From Panax quinquefolius (taxonomy: Eukaryota > Streptophyta > Magnoliopsida > Apiales > Araliaceae), in the NCBI GenBank assembly GCA_020205615.1, contig CM035166.1:85826862-85890861 (forward strand): 64,000 nt of DNA, read 5' to 3'. A program made the position numbers and the translations under genes. Shown one piece after another: positions 44,892 through 57,951 of the stretch. Position 1 is the first letter of the stretch. Each line of letters begins with the position of its first letter. Below the pieces are notes generated by a model, which worked only from the letters and a program-made list of their open reading frames with translations, made no database searches and was not told the DNA's origin.

Positions 44892-46810
44892 GAAGCTCAT
44901 TCCTTCATTATTTTCTTACGAATTCACTGAACTCTAGAGAGAGAAATTATAGAGAGAAAGAAAAAGAGAAGTCTGCTAACTTTCTTTTTCATATATTCAG
45001 TTTCTTTTACGATAAGGGGTGTTATTCTTTCTTATTCATGAAGAGAACTGTTGTTATTCCATTGCTTATTATTCGTTGGAATAACTTTGTATACGCTATG
45101 ATTTACCTTATACTTGGTGACATTCTTCTATTATTTCATTGGAACATCACATGCTCATGTGTTTTACACTTAGGACCTAGTTAAAATCTTTTTATTATTA
45201 TTACATTTGGAACATCACATGCGTGTGTTTTACAGGACTGGTTTAAATCTTTATTATTCGTTGGAACATCCCGCTTGCAATTTTTTTGACGACCGGTTCC
45301 GTTATTATTATTATTCGTTGGAATAACCTGCCTACATCTGCAATACCGCATGCATGGTGATTTCTTTTGTTATTCCATTCTTTATTATACTCGGTTGGTT
45401 AAAGTTTTGACTTCTATACTCCATGAAATTAGTAGAATATCCTTGATATTTGCGTTTCATCCAAAGATCTTTTCATGGAAATATTCTTCAGATCATTCTT
45501 TAATTTTACTCTACAAAGCAGTATCATGTTGACAATTTGGACATTATTAGTTCATGGATAAATTAATTCTTGAACTTGTTTTATTGAATTCTTATATCAT
45601 TGTCATCATCCCCATGTTTATATTATGTTGAAAGTCATCATGGCTGTCATTGCATAGATGGACTTGGTATGATTATGACCGAGGATTATTCGATTTTATT
45701 ATGAACGTAATGTTAACAAATGATGTGATAAAAGTTATCATTGGCCGTAGTGCATTGATGGACCGTTGTTGGCATGATCATGACCATTAATGAATACACG
45801 AATGTCCTTGGGTCGTAGTGCATGGATAATTTGTGGTCATGATACTAAAGAATATCCTGGTCAGTAGTAGTGGGGTGATTCGATGATGATGATTATTTAT
45901 TGTCGAGTCCCAATGATAAAAGTCATGAAAACCTTTTAAATCATAAAAGATAGTAGATTTTATTCTCTACTTGACTCTTTTAATGGATTGCATGTTCCAC
46001 CGCAGTTAAACTTGATGTTGTTATATTTTATCGGTTTAACACTTTGTTGAAGGCTAACGATAATTTATTCTCGCATTATCTTAGTTATAATATTTCTTCT
46101 TGGGCTAGTTGAGCTCACCCTTTCTTTCACTGTTCTCTTCAGGAAATGAGAACATAACAAGGACTAGTCGGGGAACGAAGTGATGGTCCAGTTGATAGCA
46201 TTAGTAGTCCTCACTATTCTGTGAAATAGTGTGTTAATAATTGTAATGAGGACTCCTTTTGAGTTTGTATAATCTCTAGTAGACAATAATTGTATTCAAA
46301 CTCACAATTATGTTTTGTCGTATTGTACACGACAGTTGTATTAGTAAGTTGTATTTGAATTTTGTACCATGTATCTGACGACCCAAGATGGGTGATGTAT
46401 ACCTAATTTTGGGGGCGTCATATGTTATACTGTTGAAGACTAAGGATAATTTATTTTGTATTATCTTAGTCATAATATTTTTTAATGGGCTAGTTGAGCT
46501 CACCCTTTTGCTTTCATTGTTCTCTTCAGGAAATGAAAATATAGCTGGGACGAGTCGGGGAATGGAGTGATGGTCAAGGATAAGTGGCTTTAGTAGTCCT
46601 CACTATTCAATAAAATAGTGTGATAATAACTATAATGAGGACTCCATTGAGTGTGGATATTCTCTAGAAGACAATATTCGTGTTAAAACTCCCAGCTTAT
46701 GTTTGGTTGTATTGTACCCAACAGTTGTATAATTAAGTTGTATTTGAATTTTATACCATGTATTTGGCGACTAAGAATGGGTGATGTATACCTATTTTGG
46801 GGGCGTCACA

Positions 46811-47153
46811 ATTGGTATCAAAGCTTAGAGATATGATCTCTGGCTGAGATGTGAGACAAGAACTAGGAGGGAAGAGACGAGAAATTCCTTCGCTAGAATG
46901 ACCTACCCAAGTTTATTTGATATTTAATTGGTCGGTCAGAGTATAGGGATAATATATGGCATGTCAATTAACCCTTATTTTGAAACTATATTCTAGAATG
47001 ATATCTGAAATACAGGAGATGAGCAATGGGAAAATCATGATACACAGGAAATAACCGGGAAGGTACAATACGAAAAGAAAGCAAGGTATTCTCATCTCTT
47101 CGAACTACTAGGTACGTAAATTTTGAGGGCGAAATTTCATAAGGATTGTAGAT
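46811..47153 (+). other. Array INT5, 343 bp
   Basis: Primer site TGGTATCAAAGC (46813-46824). Ends ATAAGGATTGTAGAT, the degenerate tract. Confidence 0.85.
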
Positions 47154-48317
47154 TGTAAGACCCCAAATTTTACGAAATGAAAGTATTCAATTTTTTGATA
47201 ATTGTTATTCTATTTAGTAAATGGTTAAATTGATAAAAGGTTAAAGTTAAGGGTGATATTTGACTATTTTTCAAAGTAAGCAAGTTGATATAAAATATTC
47301 GTTTGGTCGGGGTATATTCTTTTTATCGGGGAATATCCGTAAGACAACACCATCATTGGTGGACTCCACAACGGAAGTATTGTCGTAGTTAGAAAATGAC
47401 AGAATTATCTTTTTATAAAAATAATGGCGAAAGTTTTACCGTTAAACTGTTGAACTACCCGGTGGTAAAAGAACAGTAATACGTGTGGTTACATAGTAGC
47501 ACACGGTATTGATTATTGATGCTTACGTGAGAAGTCACTCAGTTATACTCAATTATTGCTATAGTAATTGCTGCATAATATCTCTCATATTATTGATTCA
47601 ATTATTGTCACAGTATCAATATTTTATATTATTAAATCAATAATTAAGACGAAAAAGTTATTCATATGATTATTTTCAATATTGACGATATCTAGAAAGT
47701 TCTGTCAAGGAGAGGTTTGGTCACCTAATTGCGCGCCAATAGGGAGAAATCCTTATCGGAAAGCCCCTTCTTTCTTGGGAATGATCTGGTTGTTAAATAT
47801 TGTGAGTTATAATATTAACGATGAATAAGTTCGTGTTGATTAAAGATGAAATTGATATTTACATTGTGTTGGGATTATTAGTGTTAGTGGAAATCAACAG
47901 CTATTCCGATAATAATTGATGTCTGGAGGTTATATTGACCAATCGGGTAATTAATCAGATAAATGAGCAATTAATTGCTATTAATTCACATGCTTATAAC
48001 TATTTTTTCACAAGTGTATACTATTGATTCACATGCATGTACTATTAGGGGAGGTGGTGCAAGATTGATAATATTTTCATGACTAAATTAAAAATGGAGG
48101 TATAAATGAAAGTACTATACTGTAATTATTTTTTCCACATGTATAGAACTATTGAGTCATATGATTGTACTATTGATTCACATGATATACTATTAGGGGT
48201 TGTGGTACAAGTTTGATAATATTTGCAGGACTAAATTAAAAATGAAGGAAAAGATGAAGGTATTATACTGTAATATTTCGAGCCCCAAAACTTGCAATTA
48301 TCATAACTATATTTTCC

Positions 48318-48325
48318 TATAAATA
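48318..48325 (+). promoter_or_regulatory. TATA box of array LTR6
   Basis: TATAAATA, 1164 bp into the LTR, standard flanks. Confidence 0.7.
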
Positions 48326-48376
48326 GAAGCTCATTCTTCCTTCATTCTCACCAATTCACTAAGACTCACAAGAGCA

Positions 48377-49102
48377 TGTAATTCTGTGTATGTGAACACC
48401 TAGAGGGGGGTGGATAGGTGTTTATGCTAAAAGTGATAAACAGTGAAAACTTTTTGAAATTATCTACTACAGGTTTAATTCAGACAGCTACACCTATCTG
48501 CTTTAGTGTCTGCTTTAACTTATGTTCTTCGTTCAATATTATGAGACAGCTAGACCTGTCTGCTTTAGTATCTAGATTAGCGTGATAAACAAAAATATGC
48601 AGAACACGAATGGCAGTTAAAGAGATAAACAGAAGTAAAAATCACACCAAGATTTTTTACGTGGTTTAGCCCCTATCCTCTACCTAGTGGCGTAATCCAC
48701 GTCGAATCCCAACTAGGATTGGAGACTCTTTTTATTACTATTTAAACCTAAATACAAAAATCACTCCATGTTACAAAGAATCTTCAAATCTGATGTTGGA
48801 CACCAATGCCCCTTTTGCACCTCTGCAACTTGTACACCTCTGCACCTGTTCTCACATCTGGGACCTTTGAAGCTTCCTTACTGGATCGATCATGCCAAAC
48901 AAGCTTGAACTAAAATTTAATAAAATTAATCTTTGATAACAATAGGCTCATAATTTCCAGCTGAAAGAAATTAACAATACAATGAGTAGATGAAAATAAC
49001 TTTTAAAAGCCTTGATTAATCTGTGTAATATGGCTTGGTAAGCTCTAAGTATACTGCACTGATATAAGCTTTAAGTGCTTTGTCTTCTTTTGTCAAGCAT
49101 GA

Positions 49103-49147
<45 letters not shown>

Positions 49148-50038
49148 GTAAGCAACGATTATATCAGTATATCAATATCTTTAATGACTATAATATTTTC
49201 TAAAACCAACAAGTCAAAGAAATATTAATAACACAGGCTAAAATAAAGGAGCTAAAGAATATTCAAGATAAGGTTGTTAGAGTCCTTTCACTAAACAACA
49301 ATAATAACAGACCAATTATCTTAACAGTCTCCTATTCAAATTAGAACAACTTGTATATAGCATTTCAAAAACTGATTCCATAGTTAACCATATTCCTTAA
49401 TAAAATTCAATTCACAAAAACTATTTTGACATAGTATATTTAGGAAAGATTTCAACCGTAGTGAATTTTAAAGTATATGGACTCATGTAATATAATAATT
49501 TATATCAAATAGACTTATATGCCCATCATGATAATAACTCATTATATCATTCTCAATAAATAGCTCAAACAAACTCAATTACGTCTAATTGGAATATCAC
49601 ATATTTTTAGCAGCTTGTTATACCCAACGGAAATAAAAGTTTAGTTTCAAAACAAATGGTATATCAACTAACTGATGCTAACATATATGTTTTCAAGTCA
49701 AACCAAAATACCTTAAATAAAGGAACAAGGAGATATTTGATAAAGTTTATTACTACCCAACCACTAGAGATACTTGATAAAGTTTATTACTACCCAACCA
49801 CTGAATAACAGTAACCATATTTAGTTTCCTTTTCAAATTGGATTGCATATAATTACTAAATTATATTAAAGATCTTTTCAGCAACATGCAATATGCAAAC
49901 TTAAATATAGAAGGAAGATATTAATGGACCATAATTCCAATCTTGGGCCAACAAGAAATCAACATATAATAAATTTAAATCAAATTCATAAACCCAATAA
50001 TATTGTCATCATTAAAATCATAAAATACATAACCAACA
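48377..50038 (-). mobile_element. Copia solo LTR in LTR6
   Basis: Flanked by GAGCA at 48372-48376 and 50039-50043. Shares private variants with the LTR5 passenger. Confidence 0.88.
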
Positions 50039-50324
50039 GAGCAATTATAGAGAGAGAAGCTATAGAGAAAAAGAAGAATAGAAGTCTGCTACTTTACTAT
50101 TTTAGTATCCAGTCTTCTTCTGAGGTAAGGGGTATTATTTCTTTCGTATTCATGAATAGAGTTATTTTCTTTCAATACTCATAAGGGTTGTTATTCCATT
50201 ATTAATTATTCTGTTGGAATAACTCGCATCACACCTGACTCACCGCATGCATGGTGAAATTCTTCCGTTATTCCATTCTTTATTATTATGTTGGAATAAC
50301 TCGCTCACGCGGACTCATCGCATG

Positions 50325-51754
50325 TAGGGTGCTCAAAAAATTCGGTTTTTCAGGTTTTTTATCAAGGCAAGTTAAAACCGAGACCGCTTGTGCATCGAAT
50401 TTTTTTGATACCCGATTTTTGGTTTTTAACTTTTGGTACCGTAGAATGAAAATTTTGAATTCGGTAAATATCAAAAAACCGAAAAGAACCGAAAAAGTTG
50501 AAAAGTAATAGCATATTCTGTAACATTAAGAAGCTTCATTTTGGAACTTATGCACAAGATTTGACTACATGATCTATCAAAATCTATTCAAATACAGTTT
50601 GGTAATGTGCACCATATTATAGATAGTGAAATATCTAATGGTATATACCAAATTATTTTGACATCATTTCTGGCAAGAGCTATTGTAATGCCAACCACGT
50701 TGCAGGCAGATAAAAGACATTTTATCTAAGAAATCAAACAGAGACACGGCCAAAACTAATAACAGTCAAATAGCCAAAAAGGAATAACAATCAAAAGTCT
50801 ATATAATACTGGGGTGCAATTTTGATTAATTTTTTTGAGGACTATTATTTTTTGACAAATTAAATTTATGACTGGGCAGCCACCTTCAAATAAAGAAAGC
50901 ATCCAAAACATTTTTGAGTTTATTAAATAATTAGAAGCATGATAATCATTCACATGGCATATTGGCATGTACTTTTAGTGCAATAGAAATATATTTTGAT
51001 TTTTTAAAGTTAATTTATAAAATTTTAAATTCAAAATTGATATAATAATTTTGTTCATGTTTTAAAAATAACAAATATAATAATATTAATTTATAATTGT
51101 TATATTTGTTTGTGTCAAAACTAAATAATTTCATATCAATTTTAAATTTTAAATTTCACAAATTAATTTTAAAATTCAAAATATATCTTTAAAATATTGA
51201 AAAGGAAAAAAGTATTTATGACTCCAAATGAATGAACTTTGAACACGTACTAATGCTTATCAAATGTCTTTTCTAATTTCTAAGCACGACCCTAACCGTG
51301 TTTAATTTCTAAGAGCTACTGTGATGTCAAATTATTTTGACATCATTTCTGGCAAGAGCTCTATCAACAATGTTGCAGGAAGTAAGAATATAATAGCAAT
51401 TGGAGCCATGTACAATAGAAGGTTCATAGAGCTAGTTCAGCTTTTCCCTAAAAAGTTAAAAAAGAGAACTAATATGTAATAAACTAATAACCGCAAGTTC
51501 TCAATATGTTTCAATAATGAACAAGATTTTCAAGGCCACAAGAAATAAGCTAAATCAAAAATTTGTTAATATAAAAAAAAATTATTTAATTATTCATGCA
51601 TATATAACCGAACCGAAAAAACTCAAGATCGACTTTAGATCTAACCCGTTACCAAAATCGATTATTCAAGACTCATTATTGGTTCTTGATTTTTCGGGTT
51701 TTTCGGTTCGGTTTCTTCGGTACCGGTTTGATTTTTTACCGATGAGCACCCCGA
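50325..51754. mobile_element. hAT-like non-autonomous DNA transposon
   Basis: Left end TAGGGTGCTCAAAAAATTCGG; the right end, inverted, reads TCGGGGTGCTCATCGG, giving imperfect terminal inverted repeats around GGGTGCTCA. It is flanked by ATCGCATG (50317-50324) and ACCGCATG (51755-51762), an 8-bp target duplication with one mismatch that lies in a leader repeat whose empty form is known from other units. The 8-bp duplication and CGGTTTTTCGG-type subterminal sequence fit hAT. No transposase frame is visible. A perfect direct repeat, AAATTATTTTGACATCATTT (extending to about 34 bp), occurs near 50650 and 51335. Confidence 0.8.
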
Positions 51755-53175
51755 ACCGCATGCATGGTGAAATTCTTCTGTTATTCTATTTTTTATTATT
51801 CTGTTGGAATAACATGTCTACGCAGACTACGACATGCATGGTGAATGACACTTTGTATTTATTCTTTATTAAATTGTGGAAATGATATGTCTACGTGGAT
51901 TACCGCATTGCGAATGAAAATCCATTTGCAGTTTCGTATATTCTATTATACTCGTATGAGATATCCTTTCTTTTGTAATCGTCATGGAATATCATTTTCT
52001 TTTGTATTTTCCTTTTATGAGTACTATTCACGAAGTACTATTCACGGGTACTATTTACAAAGTACTATTCATAAAGTACTATTCACAAAGTACTATTCAT
52101 AAAGTACTATTCACGGTGTCCTATTCCTGAAGTACAATTTTTGAAGTTCTATTCACGGGTTAATATTCACCCAGGGTACTATTCATGATAAAAATTGATT
52201 TCTTTTCGGTCCAAATCATTTTTGATACAATATCATTCTTGAATTTTACTCCACAAAGCAGTATCATGTTGACAATTTGGATATTTTTAAACTCTGGATA
52301 AATTTAAAGTCTTTAATATTTATCCTTGATTTTGTTTGATTAATGCTTATATCATTGTCATCATCCTCATACTTATATTGTGATGAAAGTTATCTTCGCT
52401 TACGTTATATAGATGGATCTGTTGATTGGTATGATTATGACCAGGGATCATTCGGTATAATCATGACCTGTAATGTTATAAATGATGTGTTAAAACCCTC
52501 ATTGGCCCGTAGTGCATTGATGGACAGTTATTGGTATGATTATGACCAATGATTATTTGATATAATCATGACCATTGATGATTACATGAATATCCTTGGC
52601 CCGTAGTGCAGGGATGATTCGATGATGTGGTTTATTTATTAAGCTAAGTCTCAGCGATAAAGTTAATGAAAAAGATTTTAAATCATAGAAGATAGTAGAT
52701 ATCATGCTCTACTTGACTCTTCTAATGGATTGCTTATTCCGCTGCAGTTATTGATCTAAAACTTATTATCTATTGTAGTCTATAAGTTGTTATACTGTTG
52801 AAGGCTAAAAATAATTTATTTTGCATTATCTTGGTCATAATATTTTTTACTGGGCTAGTTGAGCTCACCCTTTTGCTTGCATTGTTCTCTTCAGGAAATG
52901 AAAATAAAGTTGGGACGAGTCGGGGAATGGAGTGATGGTCAAGGATAAGTGGCTTTAGTAGTCCTCACTTTTTTATAAAATAGTGTGATAATAATTGTAA
53001 TGAGGACTTCATTGAGTGTGGATATTATCTGGAAGACAATATTCGTGTTAAAACTCTCAGCTTATGTTTGGTCGTATTGTACCCGACAGTTGTATAATTA
53101 AGTTGTATTTCAATTTTATACCATGTTTTTGGCGACTCAGAATAGGTGATGTATACTTATTTTTGGGGCGTCACA

Positions 53176-53518
53176 GTTGGTATCAAAGCTTAGGGATATG
53201 ATCACTGTCTGAGATGTGTGACAAGAACTAGGAGGGGAGAGACGGGGAATTTCTTCGCTAGAATGACCTACCTAAGTTTATTTGGTATTTAATTAGTCGG
53301 TCAGAGTATAGGGATAATATGTGGCATGTCAATTAATCCTTATTTTGAAACTATATTCTATAATGATATCTGAAATACATGAGATGAGTAATGGGAAAAT
53401 CATAATACATAGGAAATAACCGGGAAGGTACAATACGAAAAGATAGCAAGGTATTCTCATCTCTTCGAACTACTAGGTACGTAAATTTCGAGGGCGAAAT
53501 TTCAAAAGGAGGGGCGAT
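53176..53518 (+). other. Array INT6, 343 bp, with intact polypurine tract
   Basis: Primer site TGGTATCAAAGC (53178-53189). Unlike INT1-5 it ends AAAAGGAGGGGCGAT (53504-53518), a proper purine tract like that of family B (AAGGAGGGAGA). It precedes LTR7, which lacks the copia passenger. Confidence 0.88.
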
Positions 53519-53914
53519 TGTATGACCCCGAATTTTACGAAATGAAAGTATTCAATTTAATTTCTGATAATTGTTATTCTATTTAGTAAATGGTTAAATT
53601 GATAAAAGGTTAAAGTTAAGGGTGATATTTGAATATTTTGCAAAGTAAGAAAGTTGATATAAAATATTCGTTTGGTTGGGGAATATTCTTTTTGTCAGGG
53701 AATATCCGTTCGACGACACCATCATTGGTGGACTCCACAACGGAAGTATTATCATAGTTAAAAATGACGGAATTATCTTTTTATAAAAATAACGGCGAAA
53801 GTTTTACCGTTAAACTGTTAAACTACCCGGTGGTAAATGAACAATAATACACGTGGTTGCATAGTAGCACACGATATTGATTATTGATGGTTACGTGAGA
53901 AGTCACTCAATTAT
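53519..53914 (+). repeat. Array LTR7, left part
   Basis: First 396 bp of LTR7 (TGTATGACCCCGAATTTT). It ends with ATTAT (53910-53914), the left target duplication of the inserted family B element; it resumes at 63073. Confidence 0.88.
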
Positions 53915-54459
53915 TGTGAGACCCCAGATTTTATCAATAAAGATTTAAATTTTGTTGAAATAATTTTTTTAATATTATGGTGTGAATTTAAGATAATATT
54001 ATAGTTGTGGGTAGTATTTATAAATTTTGCAAAGTATGCAAGTGGTTATATTATATTCGATTGGTCGGGGAATATTCGGTTTAGCAGGGAATATTCGTAC
54101 AACGGCTCAATCATTGGTGGACCCCACAACAGAATTATTGTCGGATTGAGAAAGCGACAAAAATATTTTATTGAAATAACGGCGGAAGTTTTACCGTGGT
54201 TACTGTTGAACTACTCGGTAGTAAAAGTACAGTAATACGTGTGGTTGCATAGTAGAAGACACGGTATTGATTATTGATGCTTATGTGAGAAGTCACTCGG
54301 TTTGATTCCATTATTCACGATTAATAATATGAATTATTATAACGATAATGACGTTTTGTTTTATTCAATTATTAACGTAATAAAACATAAACATCTTTTT
54401 ATATAAAATAGAATACTTTATTAAAGTTATTCTATAAATAGAATATATTATATTTTATT

Positions 54460-54515
54460 ATGCATAGTGTTGCATAGTGTTTTGCATAGTATTGCATAGT
54501 GTTTGCATAGTAAAA
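54460..54515 (+). repeat. GCATAGTGTTTT tandem repeats in U3
   Basis: Five units of 9-13 bp with the core TGCATAGT. The same cassette is at 55927-55992 and 61203-61272 and, inverted, within 8690-8880. Confidence 0.8.
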
Positions 54516-54639
54516 TGTTTTTATATAAATAGAATATATTATATTTTATTTAAAAGATTTTTCTTTAAATATGGACCGTCAGATTAAAGTAAATCAATCT
54601 GGACCGTTCATGGATTAGTTACTATGCATTCCATTTTCC

Positions 54640-54647
54640 TATAAATA
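54640..54647 (+). promoter_or_regulatory. TATA box, 5' LTR first copy
   Basis: TATAAATA in CCATTTTCCTATAAATAGAA, 725 bp into the LTR. Confidence 0.7.
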
Positions 54648-55457
54648 GAAGCTCATTCCTTCATTATTTTTTTACGAATTCATTGAAACTCTAGAGAGAG
54701 AAATTATAGAGAGAAGCTATAGAGAGAAAGTTATAGAAAGAAGAAGAGTATTCTGCTACTTCACTACTTTGATATCCAGTGTCTTTTACGGTAAGGGATA
54801 TTATTTGTTGTACCCGTAAGGGGTGTTATTCTTTCTTATTCATGAAGAGAACTTCTGTTATTTCATTCATTATTATTCTGTTGGAATAACCTGTAAAAGT
54901 GGCATACCCTATACATAACCTGTATACGCGGCATACCCTATACTTGGTGAAATCCTTATATTATTCCATTCTTATTTATTCTGTTGGAATAACCAGGTCC
55001 GGTGTAAAACACACAGACAGGATGTTCCAACGAATAATAAAAACAGAACCGGTCCGGTGTAAAACACCTGATGCAGGATGTTCCAGCGAATAATAGAAGA
55101 ATGTCACCAAGTATAGGAATAAAACCATGACATCTGAGTTATTCCAAAGAATAATAAGCAATGGAATAACATAAGAATTTCACCAAGTATAGGGTATCTG
55201 GCGTATCACGAGGTTATGTATAGGGTATGCCACTTTTACGAGTTATTCAATAGAATAATAATGAATGGAATAATGAAGTTCTCTTCAAGAAGAAGAATAA
55301 CACACCTTAGTACAACAAATAATATCCCTTACCTTAGAAGAACCGAATATGAAATAGTGAAGAAATAATACTCTTCTTCTTTCTATAATTTTCTCTTTAT
55401 AGCTTCTCTATAAAAGTTTCAAATGAATTGTAAGAAAATAATGAAGGAACGAGCTTC

Positions 55458-55465
55458 TATTTATA
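55458..55465 (-). promoter_or_regulatory. TATA box, inverted arm
   Basis: TATAAATA on the minus strand inside the inverted leader; faces the + strand box at 54640. Confidence 0.6.
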
Positions 55466-56119
55466 GGAAAATGGAATGCATAGTAACTAATCCATGAACG
55501 ATGTGGTTATATTATATTCGATTGGTGGGGAATATTCGGTTTAGCAGGAATATTCGTATAACTACTCAATCTTTGGTGGACCCCATTAATAGAATTATTG
55601 TCGGATTGAGAAAAGCGACAAAAATATTTTATTGAAATAACTATGGAAGTTTTACAGTGGTTCTTTGTTGAACTACTTTCGGTAGTAAAAGTATGCGATG
55701 TCGTGTGGTTGCATAGTAGCACACCACGGTATTGATTATTGATGCTTATGTGAGAAGTCACTCGGTTTGATTCCATTATTGTCGATTAATAATATGAATT
55801 ATTATAAGCGATAATGACGTTTTGTTTTATTCGTATTATTAACGTAATAAAATGCGAAACATCTTTTTATATAAAATAGAATACTTTATTAAAGTTATTC
55901 TATAAATAGAATATATTATATTTTATTATGCATAGTGTTGCATAGTGTTTTGCATAGTATTTTGCATAGTATTGCATAGTGTTTGCATAGTAAAATATTT
56001 TTATATAAATAGAATATATTATATTTTATTTAAAAGATTTTTCTTTAAATATGGACCGTCAGATTAAAGTAAATCAATCTGGACCGTTCATGGATTAGTT
56101 ACTATGCATTCCATTTTCC

Positions 56120-56127
56120 TATAAATA
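56120..56127 (+). promoter_or_regulatory. TATA box, 5' LTR second copy
   Basis: TATAAATA in the segment closest to the internal region; GAATCTC follows. Confidence 0.7.
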
Positions 56128-57951
56128 GAATCTCATTCCTTCATTATTTACTTACGAATTCATTGAAACTCTAGAGAGAGAAATTATAGAGAGAAGCTAT
56201 AGAGAAAGTTATAGAAAGAAGAAGAGTATTCTGCTACTTCACTACTTCTATATTAGGTTCTTTTACGATAAGGGTGTTGTTATTTCTTCTTGAAGAGAAC
56301 TTCGTTATTCCATTCATTATTATTACGTTGGAATAACTTTTGTAAAAGTGGCATACCCTATACATAACCTCAGACACGCAAGCATACCCTATACTTGGTG
56401 AAATCCTTATGTTATTCCATTGCTTATTATTCTCATTGGAATAACTCAGACACGGTTTACCCTATACATGGTAACATTCTTCTATTATTACGTTGGAACA
56501 TCACATTCATGTGTTTTACAGGACCGGTTCCGCTTTTTATTATTACGTTGGAACATCACATGCGTGTGTTTTACAGGACTGGGTTCCGCCTTTTATCATT
56601 CTCGTTGGAATATCCTATCTCGTGTGTTTTACACCGGACCGGGTTCCATCTTTATTATTACATTTGAACATCCCGCTTGTGAATTTCACCGACCGGTTCC
56701 GTTATTATTATTACATTGGAATAACTTTGCCTGCGCGGCACCGCATGCATGGTGATTTCTTTTGTTATTCCATTCTTTATTATACCCGGTTGGTTAAAAC
56801 TTTGACTTCTATACTCCATGAAATTAGTAGAATATCCTTGATATTTGCGTTTCATCCAAAGATCTTTTCATGGAAATATTCTTCCGATCATTCTTGAATT
56901 TTACTCTACGAAAACAAAGATCATGTTGACAATTTGGGACGTTAATAATTCATGGATTAAATAATTCTTGAACTTGTTTTATTGAATTACTATGTCATTA
57001 TCATCATCCTCATGTTATATTATGTTATCTTTGGCTTACGTGCATAGATGAACTTAGTATGATTATGACCAGGGATCATTCGGTATAATCATGACTTGAT
57101 AAAATGATGTGACAAAAGTCCTCGAGTGGCTTTCTGTAATGCGTTGATGGATAGTTTTTGGTATGATTATGACCAGGGGTGATTCGGTATAGTCATGACC
57201 ATTGATAATTTGATGAAAATCCTTGACCGTAGTGCGGGGATGATTAGATGTGGTGGTTTATTTATTAAACCGAGTCTTAGTGATAAAAATTGATGAAAAC
57301 CTTTTAAAACCTAAAAGATAGTAGACTTTATTTTCTACTTGACTCTTTTAATGGATTGATATATTCACGCAGATTAAACCGGTTGTCTATTGTATTTTAT
57401 CGGTTTAACATTGTTGAAGGCTAATGATAATTTATTACGCATTATCTTAGTCATAATATTTCTTCTTGGGCTAGTTGAGCTCACCCTTTCTTTCACCGTT
57501 CTCTTGAAATGAGAACATAATCGGGACGAGTCGTGAAAGCGGAGTAATGGTCCGAGAAGATAGCATTAGTAGTCCTCACTATTCGTGAAATAGTGTGATA
57601 ATAGTTGTAATGAGGACTCCCTTTTGAGTTTGTATAATATCTAGTAGATAATATTTGTATTCAAACTCAAAGTTTATGTCGATATGCATACCACGCACGA
57701 GTTATGTTAGTAAGTTGTATTTGAATTTATATACCATGTAAGTGGCGACCCAAGATGGGTGGCGATATACCAAATTATGGGGCGCCACGGTTGGTATCGA
57801 GCTTAGGATATGATCCTTGGCTAAGATGTGAGAATAGTACTAGGAGGGAGAGACGGGAATTCTTCGCTAGTATGACCTACCTAAATTTATTTGGTATTTA
57901 ATTGGGTCATTAGAGTATAGGGATAATATTTGATATATTAATTAACCCTTT

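Larger units (their letters stand above)
44055..46422 (+). mobile_element. Family B solo LTR inserted in LTR5
   Basis: 2368 bp from TGAAAAACCCCAACTTTT to GGGGGCGTCATA; both ends carry one mutated position relative to the family. Flanked by TGTTA on both sides. The U3 is a fourth type: two TA microsatellites (44546-44576 and 44641-44673) around a GGAGGGGCCCACG segment. TATA box, leader repeats (45050-45310), inverted repeat and stem-loop are kept. The donor-like site is lost (ACGATAAGG) but the acceptor-like site is intact (46125-46143). Confidence 0.9.
39877..46810 (+). repeat. Array LTR5, interrupted by a family B solo LTR
   Basis: Starts TATAAGACCCC, so the terminal TG is mutated to TA, and ends GGGGGCGTCACA. 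Without the family B insertion (44055-46422 plus one TSD) it is about 4.56 kb. It shares private variants with LTR6 (GTGAACACC before the G-run, AAACTTGCAATTATC, ACACTTTGTATTTATTC), so 5 and 6 are sister units. Confidence 0.88.
47154..53175 (+). repeat. Array LTR6, interrupted by a hAT-like element
   Basis: 6022 bp including the copia passenger (1662 bp) and the hAT-like insertion (1430 bp). All LTR modules are present. Donor-like site GAG-GTAAGG at 50125, acceptor ending 52894. A TA microsatellite (49106-49143) has grown inside the passenger. Confidence 0.88.
54606..55501. repeat. Large inverted repeat within 5' LTR
   Basis: Left arm 54606-54987 (from CGTTCATGGATTAGTTACTA through TATA box and leader). 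The right arm, 54990-55500, is its diverged inverse and extends about 130 bp further into the leader repeats. Spacer near zero. Two opposed TATA boxes (54640-54647 + and 55458-55465 -) face each other, so converging transcription is possible in principle. Confidence 0.8.
53915..57789 (+). repeat. Family B 5' LTR, enlarged by inverted duplication
   Basis: 3875 bp against 2418 bp for the 3' LTR. It consists of LTR start to leader (53915-54988), an inverted leader piece (54989-55501), then an LTR lacking only its first 135 bp or so (55502-57789). TATA boxes at 54640 and 56120 on + and 55458 on the minus strand. The end is degraded to GGGCGCCACG. Confidence 0.85.

Noticed and set aside
51517..51885. 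122-codon ORF crossing the right end of the hAT-like element
   Set aside because: It spans the transposon boundary into LTR repeats and shows no transposase motif.
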